Shown: in pieces, positions 53,870 to 63,855 of the stretch | Position numbering within the stretch: the first letter of the stretch is position 1 | Layout of the letters: every line of letters starts with the position of its first letter | Notes under the pieces: generated by a model | What the model was told of the DNA's origin: nothing | The model's input: the letters and a program-made list of their open reading frames with translations, nothing else | The model's database searches: none | Translations under genes and position numbers: made by a program | Assembly (NCBI GenBank): GCA_963989245.1 | Contig: OZ022340.1 | Span: forward strand, 41,767,076-41,831,075 | DNA: 64,000 nt | Direction: 5' to 3' | Origin: Nansenia antarctica | Lineage: Eukaryota > Chordata > Actinopteri > Argentiniformes > Microstomatidae

Positions 53870-54450
53870 TCTTTTGGCAGGACCTGTGCCCATGCTGGAT
53901 GCAGAACGATGCAAATATAACACTAAATTTATGGACAGTGTGTACGCCGATAATATGCAAGGAACTTTTCCTGGATACATGGTGTACAGGTTTTTCGCCC
54001 TTGCTTGCTTGCTTTGTGCCGGTGGTCCTTGGCCTCCCCTTGGGGGCCCCCGGCTGCCCCGTGTGCCTGGTCTGTTCCGCCGCCGGGGCACCTGCTTGGC
54101 CGTCCTTGTGCGGGGCCTCTTTGGTCTGTGCTTGCTTGGCTGGGCCGGGTGTGCTGGTGGTGGGGCGGGCTGGGTGTGTGGGGCGGCGGGGGCTCCCCGG
54201 GGGGAGGGTGTGGGGGCCCACCGCTGGGTGCTGGTAGGCAAACTGGCTAGTAGTCGCTCTATGTGTAGAGGGCTGCAAGGGAATTTTCCTTGCTACATAG
54301 TGTACAGGTTTTTACTTTTGCCTGCTCGCGGCTCTGTCAGTATTGATTGATTGATTGACTGATTGACTGAAAATTTTCATTGTGTGAAGCGCATTGAGTT
54401 GCATCTTGTAAGAAATGCGCTATACAAATAAAATTTGATTTGATTTGACA
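53870..54450 (+). repeat. GC-rich repeat ending in a LINE/SINE-like tail
   Basis: The words aaggaacttttcctgg-tacatggtgtacagg and aagggaattttccttgctacat-agtgtacagg are degenerate copies at about 53958 and 54276. The end agcgcattgagttgcatctt and gcgctatacaaataaaattt is a frequent fish retroposon tail. The GC-rich frames between (for example Pro/Gly-rich) have no family match. Confidence 0.4.
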
Positions 54451-54474
54451 TGTACTTCCCAATAAATACAGTCA

Positions 54475-54600
54475 CACATGAACACAAGCACTCCCAAACA
54501 CACACACCCACACATGAACACAAGCCCTCCCAAACACACACCCCCACACATGAACACAAGCCCTCCCAAACACACACACACCCACACAGACGTCCAGTCC
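54475..54600. repeat. ~32-bp minisatellite beside a LUC7L exon
   Basis: Three copies of acatgaacacaagccctccc followed by aaacacaca lie 7 bp or less from the splice donor of the exon at 54607-54717. Confidence 0.85.
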
Positions 54601-54606
54601 TCTCAC

Positions 54607-54717
54607 CTTCTCAGCCACCTCTGCACTGATCTCCTCTTGAGTTTCAACAAGCCGCTTCTTGGCCAGTTCTGTTCGCCTGTCACAGTCCGAGATGAAGGAT
54701 TCTATGTGATCCACTGC
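54607..54717 (-). CDS. luc7l: LUC7L exon after the first zinc finger
   Basis: 37 codons encode AVDHIESFISDCDRRTELAK and KRLVETQEEISAEVAEK, a close match to the family (human AMDHLESFIAECDRRTELAK). Acceptor cgtcctcag and donor AAG/gtgaga, phase 0 at both ends. Confidence 0.95.
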
Positions 54718-54859
54718 CTGAGGACGGCCGATACAAACAGTTAGATGCAGATGGTTTAAAACGTTTGTTAGAAATCTGTCACCTCTGGCCACTGCGGCAA
54801 AATTCAGTTTGAATTTCCTAACAAATACGTCCTCCACCATTGATAATTTAATTTTGCCC

Positions 54860-55401
54860 AATCGATTGGAATGTAATTAGGCCCAAACCCATGTAGGGCA
54901 AAACCTTATTGTAATTAGGGAGCAAGCCCATGCAAGCCCTAACCCTATTGTAATTGACTCACAAATATTGACACGTAGAGGACCCCTGGCCACACCCTCA
55001 CAACAACTTTGACACCGTGATTCCAGAAGGGGGCGCTATAACAACACGTTGAATTTTTTAACTTTTGAACCGTTTGTGGTAGACACCAAAACTGGCAGAT
55101 CTGCTTCCTCAAGCCGAACAAAAAACCCTATTTGGATTGAAAAGATAAGAAGCATGTACTGGTCCCTTTTCCTAGTTTGAGAACGAAAAGTTCCCATGTG
55201 AAAATGCTACATGCTAATTAATCAGCACCATAATTAATGACATATGCAAATGAGGTTACCCATATTTATGCAAATGTATGTGAAACGTGGTGAGCCTCAA
55301 GACAGTAGTATGACAGATGTTTACCAAATTCCAACATGATCTGATGAAAAACATGGCTGCCACATGCCACTCAATATTCTGCATTTCCAGACAATTTTAA
55401 A
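54860..55401. repeat. Unclassified repeat split by a Tc1 (continues at 58314)
   Basis: Text such as gacatatgcaaatgaggtta, gaaccgtttgtggtagac and ccaaattccaacatgat recurs in diverged form after the Tc1 (58314-58590, gacatatgcaaatagg, atctaccaaatgtgag). It looks like one long non-coding repeat, ending in a ttgcagctatattt word, into which the Tc1 inserted. Confidence 0.4.
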
Positions 55402-56146
55402 TAAACCCCTCAAAAAAAGTTCGGAAACGCTTTTTTGGTTGATTATTCCTCCCCTTTAATAATACCAATTGGTGTTGTATTTTATATCGTTGGAAAGCCT
55501 GATTAGTCACCTTTACAACGAGATACAACTTGTAAGGATCATGCATTCGTGGAATGAGCAACACAGCTAAACGTGTGGGTAGCGGCCCAAAAATATTAGC
55601 CAAAATCCCCTATATTCTTCTGTTGGTATTCACTCTCGTTTTGAGTTGCTTGGTGGATTGGATGATTGCACTCTCCCACAGTAATAAGGAAAAAACAACA
55701 CATATTGGCAGGGGTGCACATAATTTTTTGGGGCCAGTGCTCAGAGGAGCACCTAGGGATGCTGCTTGGTGCTCCCCGAGCTCGCGAGTCACGACCCGTC
55801 CCACAGGATGGATGAAAAAGGGATACATGGATAACTTATATTAGCAAAACGACATTTATTCATAAATAAAGATGAACGAACAAATGATTGTGTGCAAAAC
55901 AGAAGAAACACATGCAAAATCAAATGACTGCTCTTTAAGCATGAAAGTCTGTCAGACTCCTTTAAACACACTGAAATAAACAGACATCTCTTTAAGCACT
56001 GCTCTGTTCTGTAAACACTGAAATCAACTTTTCAACAAAAAGTTACAGCCTAAGCATTTATTTATGCTACAAGCTTAATCATCATCATCACTGCTCTCTT
56101 GACTGCTGTTATCACTGTCCTCAATTTCAACCATGGTAGAGGATGT

Positions 56147-57076
56147 CAGTGTTTCCTCCAGGAATTTTTACAATGGTGGCGGGTAGTGCTGAGCGCGCGC
56201 TCGCGATTTTTTCGCGTGCACGCGCGCTCAAAACAACGACGTAATTTCAGCCAAAACTCGAGAAAATAAAATGTTTTCCTGTACTTCTCCCGTGTGTCTC
56301 TTATTGTCTGTGTCTGCATGTTTTTCCAGCATGTAATTCCGTTGTCAATAAAAACAAAAACACTGATCTGACGTTTTTTTTCACAACGTTATTACTTGTC
56401 ACTTTAAGCCCAGGAGGGAGTTAGCGATTAGCGATGTTTAGCTTAGCTTAGTTTAACAGAAGTATCTTCACTTTTAACATGACTTCCCGTGGTCGTAGAG
56501 GGCTGGTCGACGGCTTAAAATGACTGTGTAGACCTGTAGACCTTATCCAGCTATAGTCTTGTGTTTCTACCCCGGGCATAGCCGGTGTTATTCACGGACA
56601 AACACTCCTGTTAGAGTGGTTCTAGTACACTGGACATAGGTAACACATAGAGAGGCTTCTCCTCTCTCTCTCCATCCTACACTACACTACACTACGCATC
56701 CTATACTACACTACACTACGCTAGCTCGCGGTGTTCGGGTGACAGCCAGGGCGCGTTCGTAAATACGCTCTGGAAATCTGATCAGCACTCACGGAATGCC
56801 TCTTGTCCAATCAAATGACTTGGTCCCTTTATGACGTTGAACCCAGTGTGCGCTCCGGGGCTCTCAGAGCGAATTTACGAACGCAGCCTCAAGTTCAATA
56901 CTCGCGACACACACGGACTGGTCCAGTTTCAGCGCTTGTGGGTGTGTCTAGCGCTGTGAAGGTCTGAAAAGCGGCCTAAATCTTTTTTTTTTTTTTGGGT
57001 TGAGAAATCTGAATGGTGGCGGAGGAAATTCCATCGTGGCGGTCCGCCACGATGAAATGCATGTAGAGGAAACACT
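56147..57076. mobile_element. hAT-like element nested in a hAT element
   Basis: Inverted ends CAGTGTTTCCTCCAGGA and, on the right, gtagAGGAAACACTG. A related fragment is at 640-775. The flanking GGATGT words fit an imperfect target duplication. Non-coding. Confidence 0.6.
56749..56888. mobile_element. 140-bp TIR MITE, copy 2 of 3
   Basis: Ends GGGCGCGTTCGTAAA and TTTACGAACGCAGCC; the core matches the copies at 4963-5096 and 62994-63133. Confidence 0.75.
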
Positions 57077-57639
57077 GGATGTTGTAGGCTATCACTTTAA
57101 ATAGCTCATTATTTTGATTGTGCAACAAATACTTTTTTTTTCTTTTGCTAATAGAATTCCCAACCATATTCCCTGGGTCAGGGGTCTAGGTGCGATAATG
57201 AAGCTGTAAAACAAACGTCTGAACGTTTGAAAGCTTCAGAGAAAAGAAACGTGAAGTCCCTTGGTGTTGTTTTTCCTTTTAGCGACGAGTCGTTCGGGAC
57301 TGAATTTTCACGTGGCGGCGTGATAACCGTGCGATACGCGATACGCGGAATGAAAGTACGAGTTACGATACTTTCCGAATGTTTTCGTGAGGGGAGTCGC
57401 CGTGGTCGTCGTCGGTCGACTGTTGTGATGGATTACTCGTCGGGCCTTCGGCTGAGGGGACGGCAAATAGTTACTTAGTGGCCGCTTGCTTCTTGGACCT
57501 AGCTGTTGGTGCGCAAAAGCGCCTTCATGCGGCTAATCTTCCGCGCAGCATGCATTTTGGCGACGCATGCGCACCAGTTGTGTGCACCCCTGCATATTGG
57601 CCATTTTTACACTTTATTAATTTTACATTGTGAGGGACC

Positions 57640-58062
57640 TCAGTAGTGTGTGGAAGATCCATACGCAGTCACAACAGCTTGGCACCTCCTCCTCATGCTG
57701 GTCACCAGCCTGGTCACACACTGCTGTGGGACGGCATCCCATTCCTCAACTAGGATTTGCCGCAAGTCAGCCAACATGGTTGCGTTGGTCACTCTGGCAC
57801 GTACAGCACGCCCAAGCTGATCCCACAAGTGTTCAATTGGGTTGAGGTCTGGACTCACGGCAGGCCATTCCACCCTCTCCACTCCCAAATACTGGAGGTG
57901 CTCTGTGATGATCCTGGCTCTGTGGGGGCGAGCGTTGTCATCATGGAGGATGGAGTTAGGTCCCAGATTCTGGAGATATGGGATCACCACTGGCCCCAGA
58001 ATATCATTCCTGTCAATTAGGTGCCAGTCACACACCTGTGACTGACATACACCTGCCAGCAC
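57640..58062 (-). pseudogene. Tc1 transposase, C-terminal part
   Basis: 140 residues including LHDDNARPHRARIITEHL and WPAVSPDLNPIEHLWDQLG, the second Asp and the Glu of the Tc1 DDE triad. The DNA-binding N terminus and first Asp are missing because the frame starts just inside the terminal repeat. It lies downstream of the nested hAT element in window order and is not functional. Confidence 0.75.
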
Positions 58063-58313
58063 TTGAAGCTAAAAACGAGTGAATACCAACAGAAGAATAT
58101 TGCAGGGGATTTTGGCAAACATTTTTGGGCCGCTACCCACACGTTTAGCTGTGTTACTCATTCCATGAATGTATGATCCTTACAAGTTGTACCTCATTGT
58201 AAAGGTGACCAATCAGGCTTTCCAACGATATAAAATACAATACCAATTGGTATTATTAAAGGGGAGGAATAATCAACAAAAAAAGCGTTTCCGAACTTTT
58301 TTTGAGGGGTTTA

Positions 58314-58868
58314 TAAAAAAATAACACTTAAAAATCTTCTTCTCATGAACCGCAAGTCAGACTGACATGAATGTTAGTATGCTTTTACCGGTCCCTGCAA
58401 AGTCTGCGAAGTTCATACTTCTAAAATACGTACACAGATACCATAAATGATGACATATGCAAATAGGCTGTGTCAGTCATTGTTAGTCTAATACATCTCA
58501 GAGTGAATGTGCTTTGGGACAGAGCCATAACAGAGATATCTACCAAATGTGAGGAATTTTTACAACCGTAATTGCCACTTGCAGCTATATTTATTTATTT
58601 TATATTTATTATATACTGTAGTTTTGGGATTGTAATGTTATTTCTTTCTGCGATTCACAAGCAGCTCAAAGAAAAACACATGCACACTCAGGGAACAGAA
58701 GTGTGTTACCCACTAAAAAAAGGCAACATGAGATTTCACATGCAGGGATTCCTATAATTTTATTTTAAAAATAAATAGAAATACTTGGATGTATATTTAA
58801 TTGAAAACAGCAAATCTAGTCAAATGATGTCCTGCAATCAACCCTAACCCATTTTTTGGAGCATTTAA
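58314..58868. repeat. Second half of the repeat split by the Tc1, then intron
   Basis: See the entry at 54860-55401. The part after about 58600 is AT-rich LUC7L intron with nothing recognised. Confidence 0.35.
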
Positions 58869-59061
58869 CCCCCCATACTTACATCCAGCTCAAAGAACAG
58901 GTCTCAGTCATATAACCCCCCATACTGACATCCAGCTCAAAGAACAGGTCTCTGTCATTTAACCCCCCATACTCCCATACTTACATCCAGCTCATTTAAC
59001 CCCCCATACTCCCATACTTACATCCAGCTCATTTAACCCCCCATACTCCCATACTTACATC
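58869..59061 (-). repeat. luc7l: Minisatellite built from the LUC7L exon's 5' splice site
   Basis: On the minus strand GAGCTGGAT followed by gtaagtatgg occurs at the real exon end (59059) and again at about 59022, 58987 and 58880, plus one copy with gtcagt at about 58933. Two of the copies also carry the preceding acctgttctt stretch of the exon. The spacer is gggagtatggggggttaaat or a shorter form. Confidence 0.88.
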
Positions 59062-59157
59062 CAGCTCAAAAAACAGGTCTCTGTCCTTCGAGGCGATGTC
59101 GTAGTCAGCCCGGAGAGCCAGGTCGTGGGTCTTGGAGCATTCACCCAGGTCCATGCG
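59059..59157 (-). CDS. luc7l: LUC7L exon with the end of the first zinc finger
   Basis: 33 codons encode RMDLGECSKTHDLALRADYD and IASKDRDLFFELD (human RMDLGECTKIHDLALRADYE). The Cys of GEC and His of THD are the last two ligands of the CCCH first zinc finger. Acceptor aactttcag, donor GAT/gtaagt. It is the most upstream LUC7L exon found here. Confidence 0.95.
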
Positions 59158-59696
59158 CTGAAAGTTGGTTCAAATGTTTAGCATTTGGTCAACAATCCTT
59201 TGCATGTAATAACTGGCTGAAGCCTGTGAGCCAGTGGGAGGATCAGTGAAGCTAATCAGTGAAGCCTCTGTAGTTTGGCTGGTGACGTATTCTGTGGATG
59301 GTCGTCTCTGACAAATACACGCCTACCTCCTGGAGTGTTCCTGATCGGCGGGACAGTTATTTGGGGGGTTTCTCAATTGTGGTGAGCATTCTTCGAGTCT
59401 TCCTTGGCCTGTGTGTGATTGTTGGTGAGCTGTTTTTTGTAACAAAGTTCCAAACTTTAGATTTTTCTGCCTAATAATGGCTTCCTTGACTTTCATTGAC
59501 CCTTTGATCCTCTTGATGACAGATTCCAAAGGCAAACGCAAAGGCTAGAATAAATACTAGACATTGAGAGCTCTCTTACGGCTGCCAAATGATGTGAACA
59601 CACCTAACATACCAGAAACACCTGTAAAGCCAATTGTCCCATGACAGAAATAGGGGGACTATAAAAGTGTTGTCATTTCCAGCAAATACAATCAAA
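59158..59696 (-). other. LUC7L intron, no feature seen
   Basis: No LUC7L exon, gene or named repeat recognised before the minisatellite at 59697. Confidence 0.4.
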
Positions 59697-59924
59697 TATG
59701 CTATAGTAACACTGTATATGCTATAGCAACACTGTATATGCTATAGTAACACTGTATATGCTAGAGTAACACTGTATATGCTAGAGTAACACTGTATATG
59801 CTATAGTAACACTGTATATGCTATAGTAACACTGTATATGCTAGAGTAACACTGTATATGCTATAGTAACACTGTATATGCTATAGTAACACTGTATATG
59901 CTATAGTAACACTGTATATACAGT
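59697..59924. repeat. 20-bp minisatellite, left half
   Basis: About eleven copies of gctatagtaacactgtatat in tandem. The array is interrupted by a hAT element and resumes at 63684-63855 with the same unit (gctatagcaacactgtatat). Confidence 0.9.
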
Positions 59925-60169
59925 TAGGGATGCGCCGATCTGGATTTTTGGGGCCGATACCGATCACCGATTTTTTCCCTCAAGATCTACCGATACCGAT
60001 CTTTTTTTAAATACATAACTGTAGGCCTACTGACTGGATAATAGCCTACATATATTTTGCTTTTTAGACAAAAGTCTTGATCCATTAGGCACCAAGCAAA
60101 CACAGACCCAAGTCAGTCGATATGGCTGTATAAAAGACATCATAAACGTGGCCTTCATGGTTTACATAC

Positions 60170-61990
60170 GCAGGGGTGTTTCAACAACTCCACCAAGGAC
60201 TTAGCCACCACACTGGGATGTTCATCCACGTTCTCCAGCTTCTGTCCCTTCACTCTACCAGCCCTATCCAAGATGGCCACTGTACTGAAGCCGGCCTCAT
60301 CGCCTCTGGACCCCATCCCTACCCCCCTCCTCAAAGAGGTGTTCGACACAGTAGGGCCACACATCCCCTCAATAATCAACAGCTCGCTGGCCACTGGCAT
60401 TGTTCCGCCCACCCTGAAACAAGCAGTGGTACAGCCTCTCCTTAAGAAACCCAACCTGGACCCTTCCAACCTCAGTAACTACAGACCCATCTCCAAGCTC
60501 CCAGTCGTGGCCAAGCTCCTGGAAAAGGCTGTCCTCAGCCAGCTATGGCCCTACCTCCAACAGAACAACATCCTGGAGAAGTTTCAATCTGGCTTCAGAC
60601 CTGGCCACAGCACTGAGTCGGCACTTTTAAAGGTTTGGAACGACCTCCTCCTCATCGCAGACTCCAGGAAATGTGCTGCCCTGGACCTCAGCGCAGCTTT
60701 TGACACCATAGACCATGCCATCCTCTTTAATCGACTCCAGCAGGAGGTTGGCATCACCGACACCGCCTTGTCCTGGTTCAAGTCTTACATCAGCAATAGA
60801 ACCTACGCCGTCCACATAGCAGACAGCTCCTCCAGACAAGCCAACCTCACCTGTGGGGTCCCTCAGGGCTCCATCCTCGGTCCCATCTTGTTCTCCCTCT
60901 ACATGCTCCCCCTCTGTCTAATCCCTCAACCCTACCAGATCTCATTCCACTGCTATGCGGACGACACCCAGCTTTACTTATCAATCAACACTGACGACCC
61001 CGCCGATCTGATGCGCCTGATGGACTGCCTCCACGATGTGAAGGAGTGGATGGCCCAGAACTCCCTACAGCTGAATGAGAGCAAGGGGGAAATCCTCCTC
61101 ATCGGCAACACCACCGCCATCACTCAGCTCAGCACCAACATGGGAAGCCTGTCCACCCTTGTCAGACCACATGTCAAGAACCTCGGTGTCATCTTTGACT
61201 CCGAGCTCAACCTTAACCGACAAGTGAGCTCCGTCGTGAAGTCATGTTTCTACCAACTACGTATCATAGCCAAGATCAAGTCCTTCCTCACCCCCAGTGA
61301 CCTGAGGAGGGTCGTCCTCATGCTAATTTCATCTAGGCTCGACTACTGCAACTCACTCTATGCTGGACTTCCTGATAAGACCATCTACCGCCTGCAGCTA
61401 GTCCAAAATGCCGCTGCCAGGCTGGTGTCAGGCACTAAAATGAGGGACCACAGGGACCACCCTGTCCTCATCTCCCTTCACTGGCTCCCAGTAAAGAAGA
61501 GAGTGAAGTTCAAGATCTGCACCTTTGTCTACAAAGCTCTCAACAGTCTCGCCCCACCCTACATCAAGGACCTCCTGGACCTGTCTTCCACCTCAAGGCC
61601 CAGGCTCAGGTCCGACGCCCAACTCAGCCTGAGGGTCCCCCGCACCAACCTCAAGAGGAAGGGTGACCGTGCCTTTGCGGTGATAGCACCGACCCTGTGG
61701 AACGCGCTCCCTTCCGCCATCAAGTCTGCCCCCACTCTGGACTCCTTTAGAGCCAAGTTAAAAACCCACCTCTTCGTCAATGATGTTCCCTAAGTCTACT
61801 CCCTATTTGTTGTAAATTGTATCCCTTGAGATGTTCGTTTAAGTAGTCTGTGTCTGTTTGCTTTCTGCGTTCCTTGTCCTTGTCCTTGTCTTTATCTGTT
61901 CCTTTACCCGGGCTGCGCCCCGGGCCGATGTAAAAGTTGGATGGGGGGCGCATTATAAATAAAATTAACATTAACATTAACATAACAAGG
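60170..61990 (+). mobile_element. 5'-truncated LINE (L2/CR1-like) inside the hAT element
   Basis: Reverse-transcriptase frame followed by a 3' region with aaagttggatggggggcgca and an (attaac)n tail at about 61962-61985. The 5' end is lost before the endonuclease. Confidence 0.8.
60273..61793 (+). CDS. LINE reverse transcriptase and C-terminal domain, open
   Basis: 506 codons without a break. Palm/finger motifs are NYRPISKLPVVAKLLEKAVL, FQSGFRPGHSTESALLKV, ALDLSAAFDTIDHAIL, GVPQGSILGPILFSLY and the catalytic YADDTQLY (about 60955). Then come NLGVIFDSELNL and SRLDYCNSLYAGLP with NAAARLVSG. The endonuclease is missing upstream, so the copy is a truncated insertion, but the intact frame shows it is young. 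It lies inside a hAT element in LUC7L upstream intron or flank. Confidence 0.8.
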   Translation: MATVLKPASSPLDPIPTPLLKEVFDTVGPHIPSIINSSLATGIVPPTLKQAVVQPLLKKPNLDPSNLSNYRPISKLPVVAKLLEKAVLSQLWPYLQQNNILEKFQSGFRPGHSTESALLKVWNDLLLIADSRKCAALDLSAAFDTIDHAILFNRLQQEVGITDTALSWFKSYISNRTYAVHIADSSSRQANLTCGVPQGSILGPILFSLYMLPLCLIPQPYQISFHCYADDTQLYLSINTDDPADLMRLMDCLHDVKEWMAQNSLQLNESKGEILLIGNTTAITQLSTNMGSLSTLVRPHVKNLGVIFDSELNLNRQVSSVVKSCFYQLRIIAKIKSFLTPSDLRRVVLMLISSRLDYCNSLYAGLPDKTIYRLQLVQNAAARLVSGTKMRDHRDHPVLISLHWLPVKKRVKFKICTFVYKALNSLAPPYIKDLLDLSSTSRPRLRSDAQLSLRVPRTNLKRKGDRAFAVIAPTLWNALPSAIKSAPTLDSFRAKLKTHLFVNDVP

Positions 61991-62455
61991 GGTGCAAACT
62001 GGCGATGGACCAAAAAGGTGACACTTTTTTTTTTGTCCGTAGATGGTAAGCTCTATCATTAACAGTGGTCTAACAATGATGCGTGTGTAAGTAGCGATGG
62101 CCCTGACCGTAACACCCGCATAATTAATGTAAGCAACCTGTTCCTAAATTAATTATGCGGGTTCCTGCAGGTTTCAACAAGTTACATTTAAGACCTTTAT
62201 AAGAACACTTTTAATATATTTTAAGACCTATTGAGCAAGTATTGGTATTAGACTCGCATTCATTGATTCTTTTCATTAGCAATGCTGGGTGATCTGTTCT
62301 GTTGCATATAGAACAATGATAATGTAAGTTAGCCTACTTTATCAATTCTTGATTCATTTCCATTGCTTCTCAACACAATACTAGATATAATAGCATAAAT
62401 AACAGAATAAACTCACACACTTACTTACACTGCATAGCCTACATACTGAGATATG

Positions 62456-62504
62456 GCACACACACACACACCTCTCACAGGTACACACACCTCTCACAGG
62501 AGGT

Positions 62505-62553
<49 letters not shown>
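62456..62553. repeat. CA microsatellite
   Basis: Several CA runs separated by ctctcacaggt words; the longest is at about 62506-62552. Confidence 0.9.
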
Positions 62554-62554
<1 letters not shown>

Positions 62555-62993
62555 TATTTACTAAAACACACACACCGTTGCTACAACTGCAAGTTTGAAG
62601 AAATTCACATGCCTAGTCGAATCGCCTCCTACGGCGATTATCATATCGTGGCCTCTTGTCTTATCATTTCACGTGGCAAAATATCAGGGTTTTGGGCGCA
62701 GCTTAACGTTGTACATTTATTTTATTAGAATGCTCGTCCATTAACCAATGTCACACGAGCAATAAGTGCAAGTTTTGATGTCTCTCATCTGCACGCGTCG
62801 TATTCCCACGCAGTGGGTCTGGCGACAATAATACATTTTCCGGTCTGACTTTTTAAATAAAAATAAATCGATTCTACGCAAGTCTAAAGCACACAGAAGC
62901 CATTAAAAATGTTTATTTTGAAAGTCTCACCCTGTGTCTGATCCTGATGTTATAGAAGCAGCGTAGCAGCAGGGTAGAAGCGAGACAGTCTAG
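62554..62993. other. Interior of the hAT element, no gene seen
   Basis: A minus-strand donor-like word (CAGG/gtgaga at about 62930) was checked as a possible LUC7L upstream exon but the translation does not match the family. Confidence 0.4.
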
Positions 62994-63133
62994 GGCTGCG
63001 TTCGTAAATTCGCTCTGAGAGCGCAGGAGGGCACACTGGGCTCAACGTCATAAAGGGACCAAGTAATTTGATTGGACAAGAGGCATTCCATGACTGCTGG
63101 TCAGATTTCCAGAGCGAATTTACGAACGCAGCC
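62994..63133. mobile_element. 140-bp TIR MITE, copy 3 of 3 (inverted)
   Basis: Perfect inverted ends GGCTGCGTTCGTAAATT and AATTTACGAACGCAGCC, flanked by TAG on both sides (62991-62993, 63134-63136). Core in reverse orientation to copies 1 and 2. Confidence 0.8.
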
Positions 63134-63575
63134 TAGAACTACACCACTCACCGACTCGTTGTTTTTTTGTTGTAAAGTACCCACTCAATATGATAAACAA
63201 CAGTTTAACGATCACTAAATACTTTATGGATTGGATTCACCATTCTCGTTTGCCATAGACTACTGTTTGGTAAGGCTTTTGTAAATACTTTTGTTTTGGG
63301 GCTGTATGATAAAAAAATACCGCTTCTCTTGAAATCACTCTCCAGCTCCTATGACGCTTTGAGGTCATGAATGCATAATTTTTTTGGGTGAACTACCGTA
63401 ATAACCCTAAATGGTTAGAGTGCAACGTATATCTGCTTTCAGAAACTGTTGGATTTTTTTCGATTGCACATATAGTTCAAGAATTACGATAGTTTGAACG
63501 AACCCTGTAAAATCCTGTTGAGAAGTTATCACAACATAGAAATAACGTTTTCCCACAATAAAATAACTTAAAAGA
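63134..63575. other. Interior of the hAT element, no gene seen
   Basis: AT-rich, with no coding frame of a known family. Confidence 0.4.
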
Positions 63576-63683
63576 TCGGCTTTTGCGATCGGCCATTTTT
63601 GCCGATCACCGATCGAGTCATTTGGAGTGAAATCGGCCGATTTAAATCGGTGGCCGATAAATCGGAGCATCCCTATACACAGT

Positions 63684-63855
63684 ATATGCTATATACAGTA
63701 TATATACAGTATATAGTATATATACAGTATATAGCAACACTGTATATGCTATAGCAACACTGTATATGCTTTAGCAACACTGTATATGCTTTAGCAACAC
63801 TGTATATGCTATAGCAACACTGTATATGCTATAGCAACACTGTATATGCTATAGC
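63684..63855. repeat. 20-bp minisatellite, right half
   Basis: About seven copies of gctatagcaacactgtatat preceded by irregular atatacagtatat words; continuation of 59697-59924. Confidence 0.9.

Larger units (their letters stand above)
55701..57600. mobile_element. hAT element nested in the Tc1
   Basis: Inverted ends CAGGGGTGCACATAA and TTGTGTGCACCCCTG (55709-57592) with a perfect 8-bp target duplication CATATTGG at 55701-55708 and 57593-57600. No transposase seen. It contains another hAT-type element (56147-57076), which contains a MITE (56749-56888). Confidence 0.85.
55402..58313 (-). mobile_element. Tc1-like transposon with ~240-bp inverted repeats
   Basis: Inverted repeats (55404-55643 and 58072-58311) begin AACCCCTCAAAAAAAGTTCG and are flanked by TA (55402-55403, 58312-58313). 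The transposase, on the minus strand, lacks its N-terminal part. A hAT element with nested insertions (55709-57592) sits inside. Confidence 0.85.
38455..59157 (-). other. luc7l: LUC7L gene model, seven coding exons in the window (splicing factor)
   Basis: In transcript order the coding exons are 59157-59059, 54717-54607, 42809-42666, 41011-40835, 40645-40553, 40272-40078 and 39280-39187. LUC7-family proteins bind U1 snRNP and influence 5' splice site choice. They have two zinc fingers and, in metazoans, an Arg/Ser-rich C terminus. About 52 N-terminal codons (one or two exons) are not found in the window and should lie beyond 64000. The sequence fits LUC7L better than LUC7L2, for example FIQIREKLEQLKKT and GKLLANAEQLGAEGN. 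Two exon edges are duplicated as minisatellites. The junction 40553/40272 does not close in phase with standard splice sites. Confidence 0.9.
59917..63683. mobile_element. hAT-type element inserted in a minisatellite
   Basis: Inverted ends TAGGGATGCGCCGATC and, on the right, ATCGGAGCATCCCTA (59925-63675). The flanks TATACAGT (59917-59924) and TACACAGT (63676-63683) form a 7-of-8 target duplication. Subterminal gccgatcaccgat words occur on both sides. It hosts a LINE, a MITE and CA repeats, and no transposase is visible. Confidence 0.75.

Noticed and set aside
53794..54350. Overlapping GC-rich frames of 125-158 residues on both strands
   Set aside because: They are Pro/Gly/Ala-rich in all frames with no domain, and sit in a repeat with a retroposon tail.
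62920..62985. Candidate LUC7L upstream exon on the minus strand ending at CAGG/gtgaga
   Set aside because: No frame gives the expected N-terminal LUC7 residues (first zinc-finger Cys pair), and it lies inside a transposon.
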